From: Actinophytocola xanthii
GTDB lineage: Bacteria > Actinomycetota > Actinomycetes > Mycobacteriales > Pseudonocardiaceae
Direction: 5' to 3'
DNA: 64,000 nucleotides
Assembly: GCF_001921205.1 (NCBI RefSeq)
Contig: NZ_MSIE01000058.1
Coordinates: forward strand, 1 to 64,000
Position 1 is the first letter of the stretch. The number at the start of each line of letters is the position of its first letter. Below the pieces are notes generated by a model. The model was given only the letters and a program-made list of their open reading frames with translations. It was not told where the DNA came from and did no database searches. Shown here in pieces: positions 56,678 through 64,000 of the stretch. The position numbers and the translations under genes were made by a program.

Positions 56678-56816
56678 GGTCTAACCGTACGACAGCTGGG
56701 TATCCGAACCGAGACGTTCTGTGGCACATCTTCGCGACGTGAGCTGGACCACTGTCCCTTACAGTCGATGTTGAGCCCGTCACAGGCGAGGGGTTCGGGT
56801 CGGAAGGCGGTGCGCG

Positions 56817-57800
56817 ATGGAGCGTCCGGATCTCGCCTGCCCCGTCCCGGCCAGCCCTGTTCCGGTGACCCCGAGCATGCAGAGCCGTGCCCTGGCCCAG
56901 CTGCTGATGAACGGCCTGCGGCCGATCGGCGACCGGCTCAGCATCACGCGGAACCCGGCCCTGCAGATGGTCCGGGAGGCGTTCGACGGTCTCGGCTACA
57001 CCCCGCTGCCGCGCGGTACCCGGGTCACCGCGGTCGCCGACGGTGAGGTCCGCGGCGTCTGGGTCACCGGCCGACAGGCGGTCCGGGAGAACGGGGTAGT
57101 GCTCTACCTGCACGGCGGCGGTTTCATCTCCGGCTCGACGCGTAGCCACCGGCACCTGGTCGCGGCGCTCTCCGCGGCCGCCGGGCGGCCGGCCTTCCTC
57201 GCGCACTACCGGCGGGCACCCGAGCATCCGTTCCCGGCGGCCGCCGACGACGCGCTCGCCGCCTACCGCTGGCTGCTGTCCTCGGGCTACGCCCCGGAGG
57301 AGATCGTGGTGATGGGCGACTCGGCCGGTGGTCATCTCACCGCCGGCCTGCTGGCCGACCTGTCCCGCCGTCGCTTACCCATGCCGTCCGCGGCCGTAAT
57401 GTTCTCCCCGTTCCTCGACCTGACCGGTGCCGAGCTCGACGACCGGGACGCCGTGCGACGCGACCCGTTCGTCCCGCCGCGCCGGGCGCGCGAGTGCGGG
57501 CGGAGCTACGCCGGTGACCACGCGCTGACCCACCGCCGGCTCAACGTGCTGGCCGCCTCGAAGCGGCGTTGGCCTCCGGTACTGATCCAGGTCGGCGACA
57601 CCGAGTGCCTGCTGGGCGACTCGGAGCGGTTGGCCGAGAGCATCCGGGCCGCGGGCGGAACCTGCGAGCTGCAGGTGTGGCCAGGCCAGGTGCACGTCTT
57701 CCCCGCGTTCTTCCGGATGCTTCCGGAAGGGCGAGCCGCTATCCGCTACGTGGGCGAGTACGTCCGCGCGACCACGACATCGGCCGAGGTCGCCGCCTGA
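56817..57800 (+). CDS. Alpha/beta-hydrolase esterase (HSL family)
   Basis: A 327-aa hormone-sensitive-lipase-type esterase: the oxyanion motif YLHGGGFISGS, the nucleophile GDSAGGH, the acid Asp in QVGDTECLLGDS and the His in QVHVFPAF. It would cleave short-chain or lipid esters; no signal peptide. GGAAGG precedes ATG 56817. Divergent from the GlcD-type gene. Confidence 0.9.
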   Translation: MERPDLACPVPASPVPVTPSMQSRALAQLLMNGLRPIGDRLSITRNPALQMVREAFDGLGYTPLPRGTRVTAVADGEVRGVWVTGRQAVRENGVVLYLHGGGFISGSTRSHRHLVAALSAAAGRPAFLAHYRRAPEHPFPAAADDALAAYRWLLSSGYAPEEIVVMGDSAGGHLTAGLLADLSRRRLPMPSAAVMFSPFLDLTGAELDDRDAVRRDPFVPPRRARECGRSYAGDHALTHRRLNVLAASKRRWPPVLIQVGDTECLLGDSERLAESIRAAGGTCELQVWPGQVHVFPAFFRMLPEGRAAIRYVGEYVRATTTSAEVAA

Positions 57801-57908
57801 CACCGTGCCTGAACAGCGCGTGCTCGGCGGATGACGAACAGGCCGAGAGCGGACGAATAGGACCGGTTCCCGCAGTGCGGCACGCACGAGCCACGTACGC
57901 TACTCGTC

Positions 57909-58583
57909 GTGTCCATGAACCTGGCCGAAGCGAGCGCGGTCGCCACCGGCGTGCTCGAGTCGGCCGGCCCCGTCATGGTGTGGGTCATCGTGCTCGGGTT
58001 CGTGTTCACCGAGTGCGCGTTCATCGTAGGGCTGTTCCTGCCCGGTGACTCGCTGCTGTTCGCCGCGGGCGTGGTGCTCGCGCAGAACGACCACGAGGCA
58101 CACGCCTGGGCGCTGTCCGTGGTCGCCATGCTCACCGCCGTCGTGGGCAACCTGGTCGGCTACTACATCGGCCACAAGACCGGGAACGCGCTGATCGCCC
58201 GGCGCGGCGGCCGGGTGCTCAACGTGGAGAACCTCGCGCGCGCCCGCGACTTCCTCGACCGCCGCGGGTTCTGGGCGATCGTCCTGGCCAGGTGGATCCC
58301 CTGGATCCGCACGCTCGCGCCGTTGATCGCCGGTGCGGCCAACATGGACCGCCGCCGCTTCCTGCTCGCGACCTCGATCGGGGGACTGGCCTGGGTGCCC
58401 ACGTTGGTGCTGGTCGGCTACTACGCCGCCGGCGTCATCGAGGGCCTGCCCTGGCTCAAGGCCGTCGCCCTCTGGGGCAGCATCGCGTTCTTCGTGGTCG
58501 GTACGGTGTGGGGCGTGCTGCGGTACCGGCAGGAGATGCACCGCCCGGTGGAGGCGGCGGTCACCGCGAAGGCAGGCGACTGA
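57909..58583 (+). CDS. DedA-family membrane protein (second)
   Basis: A 224-aa protein with FTECAFIVGLFLPGDSLLFAAG, GNLVGYYIGHKTGNALI and LARWIPWIRTLAPLIAGAANM, hallmarks of DedA, and about five spans. It is a paralogue of the protein at 54554-55267. Start GTG 57909 or ATG 57915; no ribosome site is evident, so it may be leaderless. Confidence 0.9.
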   Translation: MSMNLAEASAVATGVLESAGPVMVWVIVLGFVFTECAFIVGLFLPGDSLLFAAGVVLAQNDHEAHAWALSVVAMLTAVVGNLVGYYIGHKTGNALIARRGGRVLNVENLARARDFLDRRGFWAIVLARWIPWIRTLAPLIAGAANMDRRRFLLATSIGGLAWVPTLVLVGYYAAGVIEGLPWLKAVALWGSIAFFVVGTVWGVLRYRQEMHRPVEAAVTAKAGD

Positions 58584-58690
58584 GGGTCGAGTCTCGGCCT
58601 GCAAAAGATCCAGTAACGGCCGGGGAATCGGCACGCGTCTGGGGCAGTATGGCGAGGGGGCCCGCCCCGAACGGGCCCGGAAGGACTCTG

Positions 58691-59101
58691 ATGCCGACGT
58701 TGACCGGCGTCCACCATGTCGCGCTCACCGTGACCGACGTGGACCGCAGCGAGCCGTGGTACGAGCGGGTGCTCGGATTCGAGACCATCGGCCGGGACGA
58801 CGACCCGACCACCGGGCGCCGCAAGGTCTACCTGCGCGGCCCCGGGTTCGGGATCACGCTGACCCTGGTCCAGCACCCGGACTCCGGGCGGACCCTGTTC
58901 GACGAACGCCGCCCCGGCCTCGACCACCTGAGCTTCAGCGTGCCGAACAACACCTGCCTGCACGAGTGGACCGACCGGCTCACCGAGCACGGTGTGACCT
59001 TCTCGCCGATCAGCGAGGAGCAGTCCGCCCCGGGAACCGAGGTCATCGCCCTGCGCGACCCGGACGGGATCCAGCTCGTGCTGTGGGCCCGCGAGGTGTA
59101 G
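58691..59101 (+). CDS. VOC-family (glyoxalase-like) protein
   Basis: A 136-aa protein with two beta-alpha-beta-beta-beta units: VHHVALTVTDVDRSEPWYERVLGFE (metal His), GLDHLSFSVPN (second His) and ALRDPDGIQLVLWA (Glu-equivalent). The substrate cannot be told. GGAAGG precedes ATG 58691. Convergent with the SDR gene by 9 bp. Confidence 0.88.
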   Translation: MPTLTGVHHVALTVTDVDRSEPWYERVLGFETIGRDDDPTTGRRKVYLRGPGFGITLTLVQHPDSGRTLFDERRPGLDHLSFSVPNNTCLHEWTDRLTEHGVTFSPISEEQSAPGTEVIALRDPDGIQLVLWAREV

Positions 59102-59110
59102 TGGCCCGGC

Positions 59111-59863
59111 TCAGTAGCCGCCGCTGATCGGCAGCACCGCCCCGGTCACGAACGAGGCCGCGGGCGAGAGCAGCCACAGGATGCCCTCGGCGATCTCCTC
59201 CGGGCGACCGGCCCGCCTCATCGGGATCATCGGCGCCCGGGTCCTGGTCCGGTCGGGCATGCCGGCAGCGGCATGCAGGCCGGTCTCCACCAGCCCGGGG
59301 GCGACCGCGTTGATTCGCAACCCCTCGTCGCCGACCTCGATCGCCAACCCGTGGCTGAACGACTCGACGGCCGCCTTGCTCGCCGCGTAGTGCACCCACT
59401 CGCCGGGCGAGCCCCGCTCGGCCGCCGTGGACGAGACCGTGACGATCGCCCCGCCCGGACCGCCGTGCCGGGTCGACATCCGCCGCACGGCCTCCCGGAC
59501 GCACAGGATCACGCCGACGACGTTCACGTCGATCACCCGGCGCACGGTGTCCATCGACTGCTCGTCGAGCCGGCCGGCGGCGCCGACGATGCCGGCGTTG
59601 GCCACGAGGCCGGTCACCGGTCCGAGCTCGGCGGCCACGTCGAACAGGCGAACCACGGCGGCATCGTCGGTGACGTCCCCGGGAACCGCCGTGCCGCGCC
59701 CACCGGCGGCCTCGACCTCGGCCAGCACGCTCCGCGCCGCCTCGCCGTCCGACCGGTAGTTGATCACGACCGACCATCCCCTGGCCGCCGCCAGCCGGCA
59801 CACCGCGGCCCCGATACCCCTGCTCCCGCCGGTCACGACCAGCACCGGTCCTCGCTCACTCAC
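59111..59863 (-). CDS. Short-chain dehydrogenase/reductase (FabG-like)
   Basis: A 250-aa classical SDR: LVVTGGSRGIGAAVCRLAA, VANAGIVGA, TVSSTAAERGSPGEWVHYAASKAA (Ser, YxxxK), and a C-terminal PISGGY. GTG 59863 overlaps the stop of the upstream GH76-like gene by four bases (GTGA), so the two are translated together. Confidence 0.88.
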   Translation of the reverse strand: MSERGPVLVVTGGSRGIGAAVCRLAAARGWSVVINYRSDGEAARSVLAEVEAAGGRGTAVPGDVTDDAAVVRLFDVAAELGPVTGLVANAGIVGAAGRLDEQSMDTVRRVIDVNVVGVILCVREAVRRMSTRHGGPGGAIVTVSSTAAERGSPGEWVHYAASKAAVESFSHGLAIEVGDEGLRINAVAPGLVETGLHAAAGMPDRTRTRAPMIPMRRAGRPEEIAEGILWLLSPAASFVTGAVLPISGGY

Positions 59864-61008
59864 GAACGGGAACCTATCCGCTCCAGCATCGCCGCCGCCT
59901 CGAGCACCATCCACCCGGACAGCTGGACCGACAGGTCGCGCTCGATCAGCCGGTGCCGCCAGGACCGGGGCACCTGCGCCGGCCGCGACCACTCGGGCCC
60001 GAGCAGCGGGCCGCCCTGGGCGGGTGCCCGGTTGCGCCAGGCGGCACCGGCCGAGGCCAGCACGAGCCCGGCGGCCGCCTCGCCCGCGGCCGAGCCGTGC
60101 TCCGGCAGCCGCACCGCGGCCAGCGCCAGGTAGCGGGCCAGGATGCCGGCGAACAGGCCGCCGTCGCCGCCGCCGCGTCCACGCAGCACGCCGTCGTCGG
60201 CCAGGTGGGCCGAGACCGCCCGGATCGTGCGCTCCGCCCTGGCCACCCACACCCCGGAGGTGTCGCCCTCGGCGAGCTCGACGCAGGCGCCGAGGAACAC
60301 GCCCTGGCAGTAGGTGTAGACGGTCTTGACGATGTCGCGCACCGCTCCGTCGGGGCCGACGTACAGGCCGTCCCACAGCAGTCCGGTGGCCGGGTCCACC
60401 AGCGCCCGCTCCATCCACTCGGTCATCGAGCGGGCGCGTTGCCGGTCGGACCGCTCGCCGCCCAGGCCCGCCCACCGCGCGAGCAGGACCGCGGCCGGGC
60501 CGTTGGCCGGCACGTTCTTGAAGGTGTCCCCGCGCCGCCACCAGATTCCGCCACCGGCGTGGTCGGTCCAGCCCTCGCGCAGCTGCGCGGTGATCCTGTC
60601 CAGCGGTGCCCGCACGGGCATGCCCTCGCACTGGTGCGCACGCAGCAGCGCGAGCCCCAGCCAGGCGATGTCGTCGTAGTACGAGTTGGTCCAGAGACCG
60701 AGGTTGCGCAACCGGATGCCGCGGGTCACGCGGTGGATCGTCGCCGAGCGACCCGGGTTCGGTTGGCGGTGTTGCGCGTCGACCAGGCAGTCCAGCAGGT
60801 GCGCCTGCCACCAGTAGTTCCAGTGGGTGTGGAACCGTTGCCGCGTCGAGGATGGCCAACCGGTCACGCCGAGCCGGGTGGCCGGCAGTGCCCAGACCCG
60901 GCGCAGGTGTCGCGTGAGGACGGCCCGCTCGACGACAGCGGCCCGCGCCGCCCACAACGTTGGGGACTCCTCTGTGGAGTCCTCGGCACACTGCGCTCCC
61001 TGGCTCAC
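59860..61008 (-). CDS. GH76-like glycoside hydrolase
   Basis: About 382 aa in the alpha/alpha-barrel style of GH76 (alpha-1,6-mannanase): TNSYYDDIAWLGLALLRAH with the paired Asp, then DHAGGGIWWRRGDTFKNVPANGPAAVLLAR and TYCQGVFLGACVELA. There is no signal peptide, so action inside the cell is likely, unlike wall mannanases. Start unsure: GTG 61008 is given; TTG 61038 is possible. Coupled to the SDR gene; divergent from the molybdopterin oxidoreductase. Confidence 0.78.
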   Translation of the reverse strand: MSQGAQCAEDSTEESPTLWAARAAVVERAVLTRHLRRVWALPATRLGVTGWPSSTRQRFHTHWNYWWQAHLLDCLVDAQHRQPNPGRSATIHRVTRGIRLRNLGLWTNSYYDDIAWLGLALLRAHQCEGMPVRAPLDRITAQLREGWTDHAGGGIWWRRGDTFKNVPANGPAAVLLARWAGLGGERSDRQRARSMTEWMERALVDPATGLLWDGLYVGPDGAVRDIVKTVYTYCQGVFLGACVELAEGDTSGVWVARAERTIRAVSAHLADDGVLRGRGGGDGGLFAGILARYLALAAVRLPEHGSAAGEAAAGLVLASAGAAWRNRAPAQGGPLLGPEWSRPAQVPRSWRHRLIERDLSVQLSGWMVLEAAAMLERIGSRS

Positions 61009-61087
61009 CCCTCCATGGTGCGGGCTGGATCGGTTCAACGCTTACGCCAGGCGGGTGATGTCACCGCGTTGTGTAACAGTTGGACCC

Positions 61088-63268
61088 ATGGTTGGGAACA
61101 CGACGGGAAATATGGCGCAGACACCGGTGACCTGTCCGCTCTGCGAGGCGACCTGTGGGCTGGCGGTGACCGTCGAGGACGGTCGGGTCACGGGCGCGCG
61201 CGGGGACGCCGCGGACGTGTTCTCCCGTGGCTTCGTCTGCCCGAAGGGCGCCTCGATCGGCGCACTGCACCACGACCCGGACCGGCTGCGCACCCCGCTG
61301 GTGCGCCGCGACGGCCGGCTCGTCGAAGCGAGCTGGGCCGAGGCCTTCGCCGAGATCGACCGGCGGCTGTCGCCCCTGCTCGCCGAGCACGGCCGGGACG
61401 CGGTCGCCGTCTACGCCGGGAACCCGTCCGTGCACAACCTGCCGGTCGCGCTCTACGGGTCGGTGTTCTTCCGGGCCCTCGGCACGAAGAACTTCTTCAC
61501 CGCCGGCTCGGTGGACCAGATCCCCAAGCACTTCTCCGCCGGCCACATGTTCGGTCACCCGCTGACGATCCCCGTCCCCGACCTGGACCGCACCGGGTAC
61601 CTGCTGCTGCTCGGCGCGAACCCGCTGGTGTCCAACGGCAGCCTGATGACCGCGCCGGACGTCCGCGGACGGCTGCGCGGGATCCGCGACCGCGGCGGAC
61701 GAGTCGTCGTGATCGACCCGAAGCGGTCACGGACCGCCGAGGTCGCCGACGAGCACCACGCGATCCGGCCAGGAACCGACGCCCTGCTGCTGTTCGCGCT
61801 GGTCAACGTCCTGTTCGCGGAGGACCTGGTCGCCATGGGCGACCTGGCGCAGCACGTGGCCGGCGTGCGGCAGGTCGGCGCGCTCGCCGAGCCGTTCACC
61901 CCGGAGGCCGTCGCTCCGGTGACCGGGGTCGCGGCCGACGCCATCCGTCGGCTCGCCCGCGAGCTGGCGGCCGCCGACCGCGCGGCGGTCTACGGCCGGC
62001 TCGGCACCACCACCCAGGAGTTCGGCACGCTCGCGAGCTGGCTGGTCGACGTGCTGAACGTGCTCACCGGCAACCTGGACCGGCCAGGCGGGGCGATGTT
62101 CCCGCTCGCCGCCGCGGGCCAGGCGAACGCCACCCCGGGGCGGCGCCGACCCTGGCGGTCCGGTCGCTGGCGTAGCCGGGTCCGCGGCCTGCCCGAGGTG
62201 ATCGGGGAGCTGCCGGTCGCCACGCTGGCCGACGAGATCCTCACCCCCGGCGAGGGCCAGGTCCGCGCGCTGGTGACGGTCTGCGGGAACCCGTGTCTGA
62301 GCACGCCGAACGCGGCCCGCCTGAGCGAGGCCCTCGACCGGCTCGAGTTCATGGTGTCGCTGGACGTCTACCTCAACGAGACCAGCCGGCACGCGGACGT
62401 GGTGCTGCCCGGCCCGTCCCCGCTCGAGCGGCCGCACTACGACCTGTTGCTCTACCAACTCGCGGTCCGCAACGTGGCCAACTGGACACCGGCGCTGCTG
62501 CCGACCGACCTCCCCCAGGAGTGGGAGACGCTGCTGCGGCTGACCGCCATCGTCAGCGGAATGGGCCCGGACGCGGACGTGGCGGCGCTGGACGACCTCG
62601 TCGCCGCCGAGGCCGCCCGGCGGGCCGGTCTCGAGCCCGCGGCCGACCGTCGCGGCCCGGAGCGCCTGCTGGACCTGGCCCTGCGGGCCGGCCCGTACGA
62701 GCTGACCCTCGCCGACCTCGAGGCAGCGCCGCACGGCGTCGACCTGGGCCCGCTCACCTCCCGGTTACCGGACGTGCTCGCCACCGAGAGCGGGCGGATC
62801 GAGCTGGCCCCGGAACCGGTGGTGGTCGACGTGCCGCGGCTGCGCGCCGCCCTGGACCAGGTGCCCAACGGCCAGCTGGTGCTGATCGGCCGGCGTCAGC
62901 TCAGCTCGAACAACTCGTGGATGCACAACATCGAACCGCTGGTCCGCGGCCGCAACCGGTGCACGGCGCAGCTGCACCCGACCGACGCCGCCCGGCTCGG
63001 CCTGGTCGACGGCGAGCTGGCGCTCGTCCGCTCCCGCGCGGGCGAGGTCGAGGTGCCGGTGGAGGTCACCGACGCGATCCGCCCGGGGGTGGTGAGCATC
63101 CCGCACGGCTGGGGGCACGACGTCGACGGCGTGCGGACGGCCGTGGCCCGCGCCCACGCGGGGGTGAACTCGAACCTGCTCGCCGACGAGACCCTGGTCG
63201 ACGTCCCGACCGGCACGGCGGTGCTCAACGGCATCCCGGTCGAGGTGGTCGCCGCGCCCCGGGCCTGA
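61088..63268 (+). CDS. Molybdopterin-dependent oxidoreductase (DMSO reductase family)
   Basis: A 726-aa protein with an N-terminal 4Fe-4S motif (TCPLCEATCGLAV ... GFVCPKG, CxxCxxxC-C), molybdopterin domains (YLLLLGANPLVSNGS, VVVIDPKRSRTAEVADEH) and the C-terminal cofactor-binding part (HPTDAARLGLVDGELALVRS). The metal-ligand region reads TAGSVDQIPKH with no Cys/Sec, suggesting Asp or Ser as ligand. The substrate is unknown and no electron-transfer subunit is adjacent. ATG 61088; ATG 61112 with GGGA is an alternative. Confidence 0.9.
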   Translation: MVGNTTGNMAQTPVTCPLCEATCGLAVTVEDGRVTGARGDAADVFSRGFVCPKGASIGALHHDPDRLRTPLVRRDGRLVEASWAEAFAEIDRRLSPLLAEHGRDAVAVYAGNPSVHNLPVALYGSVFFRALGTKNFFTAGSVDQIPKHFSAGHMFGHPLTIPVPDLDRTGYLLLLGANPLVSNGSLMTAPDVRGRLRGIRDRGGRVVVIDPKRSRTAEVADEHHAIRPGTDALLLFALVNVLFAEDLVAMGDLAQHVAGVRQVGALAEPFTPEAVAPVTGVAADAIRRLARELAAADRAAVYGRLGTTTQEFGTLASWLVDVLNVLTGNLDRPGGAMFPLAAAGQANATPGRRRPWRSGRWRSRVRGLPEVIGELPVATLADEILTPGEGQVRALVTVCGNPCLSTPNAARLSEALDRLEFMVSLDVYLNETSRHADVVLPGPSPLERPHYDLLLYQLAVRNVANWTPALLPTDLPQEWETLLRLTAIVSGMGPDADVAALDDLVAAEAARRAGLEPAADRRGPERLLDLALRAGPYELTLADLEAAPHGVDLGPLTSRLPDVLATESGRIELAPEPVVVDVPRLRAALDQVPNGQLVLIGRRQLSSNNSWMHNIEPLVRGRNRCTAQLHPTDAARLGLVDGELALVRSRAGEVEVPVEVTDAIRPGVVSIPHGWGHDVDGVRTAVARAHAGVNSNLLADETLVDVPTGTAVLNGIPVEVVAAPRA

Positions 63269-63274
63269 GCGGTC

Positions 63275-63931
63275 CTACCAGGCCCGGCCGAGGTCGGCGT
63301 GCTGGCGGACCCAGGCGTGCATGACGATGCCGGCGGCCACCCCGGCGTTGATCGAGCGGGTGGAGCCGAACTGGGCGATCGACACGACCAGCGTCGCCCC
63401 GGCCCGGGCCGGGTCGGTCAGCCCGGGCCCCTCCTGGCCGAACAGCAGCACGCACCGTCGGGGCAGCTCGGTGGTCTCCACCGGGGCCGCTCCGGGCGTG
63501 TTGTCCACCCCCACCACGACCAGGTCCTCGGCGGCGGCGAAGGCGAGCAACGAGGCGACGTCCGGGTGGTGGGCGACGTGCTGGTACCGGTCGGTGACCA
63601 TCGCCCCCCGCCGGTTCCAGCGCCGCCGGCCGACAATGTGCACCGCCCGGGCGGCGAACGCGTTGGCGGTCCGCACGACCGTGCCGATGTTGTGGTCGTG
63701 GCCGAAGTTCTCGATGGCCACGTGGAAGTCGTGCCGGCGCCGGTCGAGGTCGGCCACCACCGCCTCGCGCCGCCAGTACCGGTAGGCGTCGACGACGTTG
63801 CGGCGGTCGCCGCCGGCCAGCAGGTCGGGGTCGTAGCGCTCGTCTGTCGGCCACTCGCCCGGCCAGGGCCCGACCCCGACGGGCTCGCCGAACTCCCACT
63901 CGGTCGGCCCGACGCCGGCCTGTTCGTTCAC
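63275..63931 (-). CDS. TrmH/SpoU-family RNA 2'-O-methyltransferase
   Basis: A 218-aa protein with the SPOUT motifs: IENFGHDHNIGTVVRTANAFAA (motif 1 with Asn/Arg), LLFGQEGPGLTDPA (motif 2) and IAQFGSTRSINAGVAAGIVMHAW (motif 3). It probably methylates a ribose in rRNA or tRNA. GTG 63931 overlaps the stop of an upstream membrane-protein gene (GTGA). Convergent with the oxidoreductase by 6 bp. Confidence 0.9.
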   Translation of the reverse strand: MNEQAGVGPTEWEFGEPVGVGPWPGEWPTDERYDPDLLAGGDRRNVVDAYRYWRREAVVADLDRRRHDFHVAIENFGHDHNIGTVVRTANAFAARAVHIVGRRRWNRRGAMVTDRYQHVAHHPDVASLLAFAAAEDLVVVGVDNTPGAAPVETTELPRRCVLLFGQEGPGLTDPARAGATLVVSIAQFGSTRSINAGVAAGIVMHAWVRQHADLGRAW

Positions 63932-64000
63932 CGAACCGCCGGGGAGACGACCTGGCGCTGCCGCCACCGCAGGTAGACGCCTACATAGGACACGACCAGC
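63928..64000 (-). CDS. C-terminal end of a probable membrane protein (N-terminus beyond window)
   Basis: The last 23 codons read VVSYVGVYLRWRQRQ and end SPAVR before a TGA overlapping the TrmH start. A hydrophobic segment followed by Arg/Gln suggests a last membrane span with an inside tail. In mycobacteria a small membrane protein lies next to the SpoU-type gene (recalled as Rv0881/Rv0882), but the match is not tested. Confidence 0.5.
   Translation of the reverse strand, partial: LVVSYVGVYLRWRQRQVVSPAVR

Overview
The window reads as a high-GC, Gram-positive actinomycete chromosome, most likely from the family Pseudonocardiaceae. The basis is very strong GC bias at third codon positions, frequent GTG starts, EspG/PPE/DUF3558 type VII secretion genes, several SigE-family ECF sigma factors, an F420-type oxidoreductase, and a purA-to-fba gene order that I recall from Mycobacterium tuberculosis Rv0357c-Rv0364. 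No rRNA, tRNA, CRISPR array or prophage was seen. Genes are densely packed, and no gene-free stretch exceeds about 210 bases.

Layout. 1-2.3 kb: the end of a type VII secretion (T7SS) substrate cluster (PPE-like protein running off the edge, a small WXG-like protein, a DUF3558 lipoprotein). 2.4-8.0 kb: a PAS-GGDEF-EAL protein, a secreted GH25 lysozyme, a Gln/Gly/Tyr-rich membrane protein and a pentapeptide-repeat membrane protein. 8.0-11.3 kb: the purS-purQ-purL operon with a probable decayed methyltransferase gene behind it. 11.5-19.8 kb: a secreted beta-propeller protein, a nucleotide-sugar-type epimerase, a GMC oxidoreductase convergent with an aldehyde dehydrogenase, an MBL-fold hydrolase, a DUF2334 deacetylase, a SAM hydrolase and a MOSC protein. 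19.8-25.4 kb: purB, then two tandem SigE-type sigma/membrane-regulator modules around a TetR gene. 25.6-30.3 kb: a threonine aldolase, a small membrane protein, an aminotransferase, and an MFS exporter with its MarR regulator. 30.3-34.9 kb: a compact six-gene T7SS substrate/chaperone operon that includes a WXG-lytic transglycosylase fusion. 35.0-42.6 kb: purD, a TAXI-type TRAP transporter, a secreted glycerophosphodiesterase, a methyltransferase and purA. 42.7-50.4 kb: the purA-fba syntenic block (secreted proteins, HNH nuclease, DUF3151, fba), an LLM oxidoreductase and two phosphatase-type genes. 50.5-64 kb: an SDR, a PPOX protein, a YciI protein, a third SigE-family sigma factor, nagA with DasR-like operators, two DedA proteins, a GlcD-type oxidase, an esterase, a VOC protein, an SDR/GH76 pair, a molybdopterin oxidoreductase, a TrmH-type RNA methyltransferase and the end of a membrane protein.

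The gene sets that work together most clearly are: purS/Q/L, purB, purD and purA (purine synthesis, spread over 34 kb); PPE + EspG + small YxxxD/E proteins + DUF3558 lipoprotein + WXG-transglycosylase (export through a T7SS whose core genes are not in the window); sigma factor plus membrane regulator modules; and TRAP binding protein plus permease.

The most unusual item is a pair of short elements (119 and 166 bp) with about 16-18 bp terminal inverted repeats and TA flanks. Both sit exactly in the TA of a TAG stop codon of a minus-strand gene, and both regenerate that stop. They look like a MITE family, possibly one with a preference for, or tolerance of, stop codons. One of them forms the whole leader region of purB.
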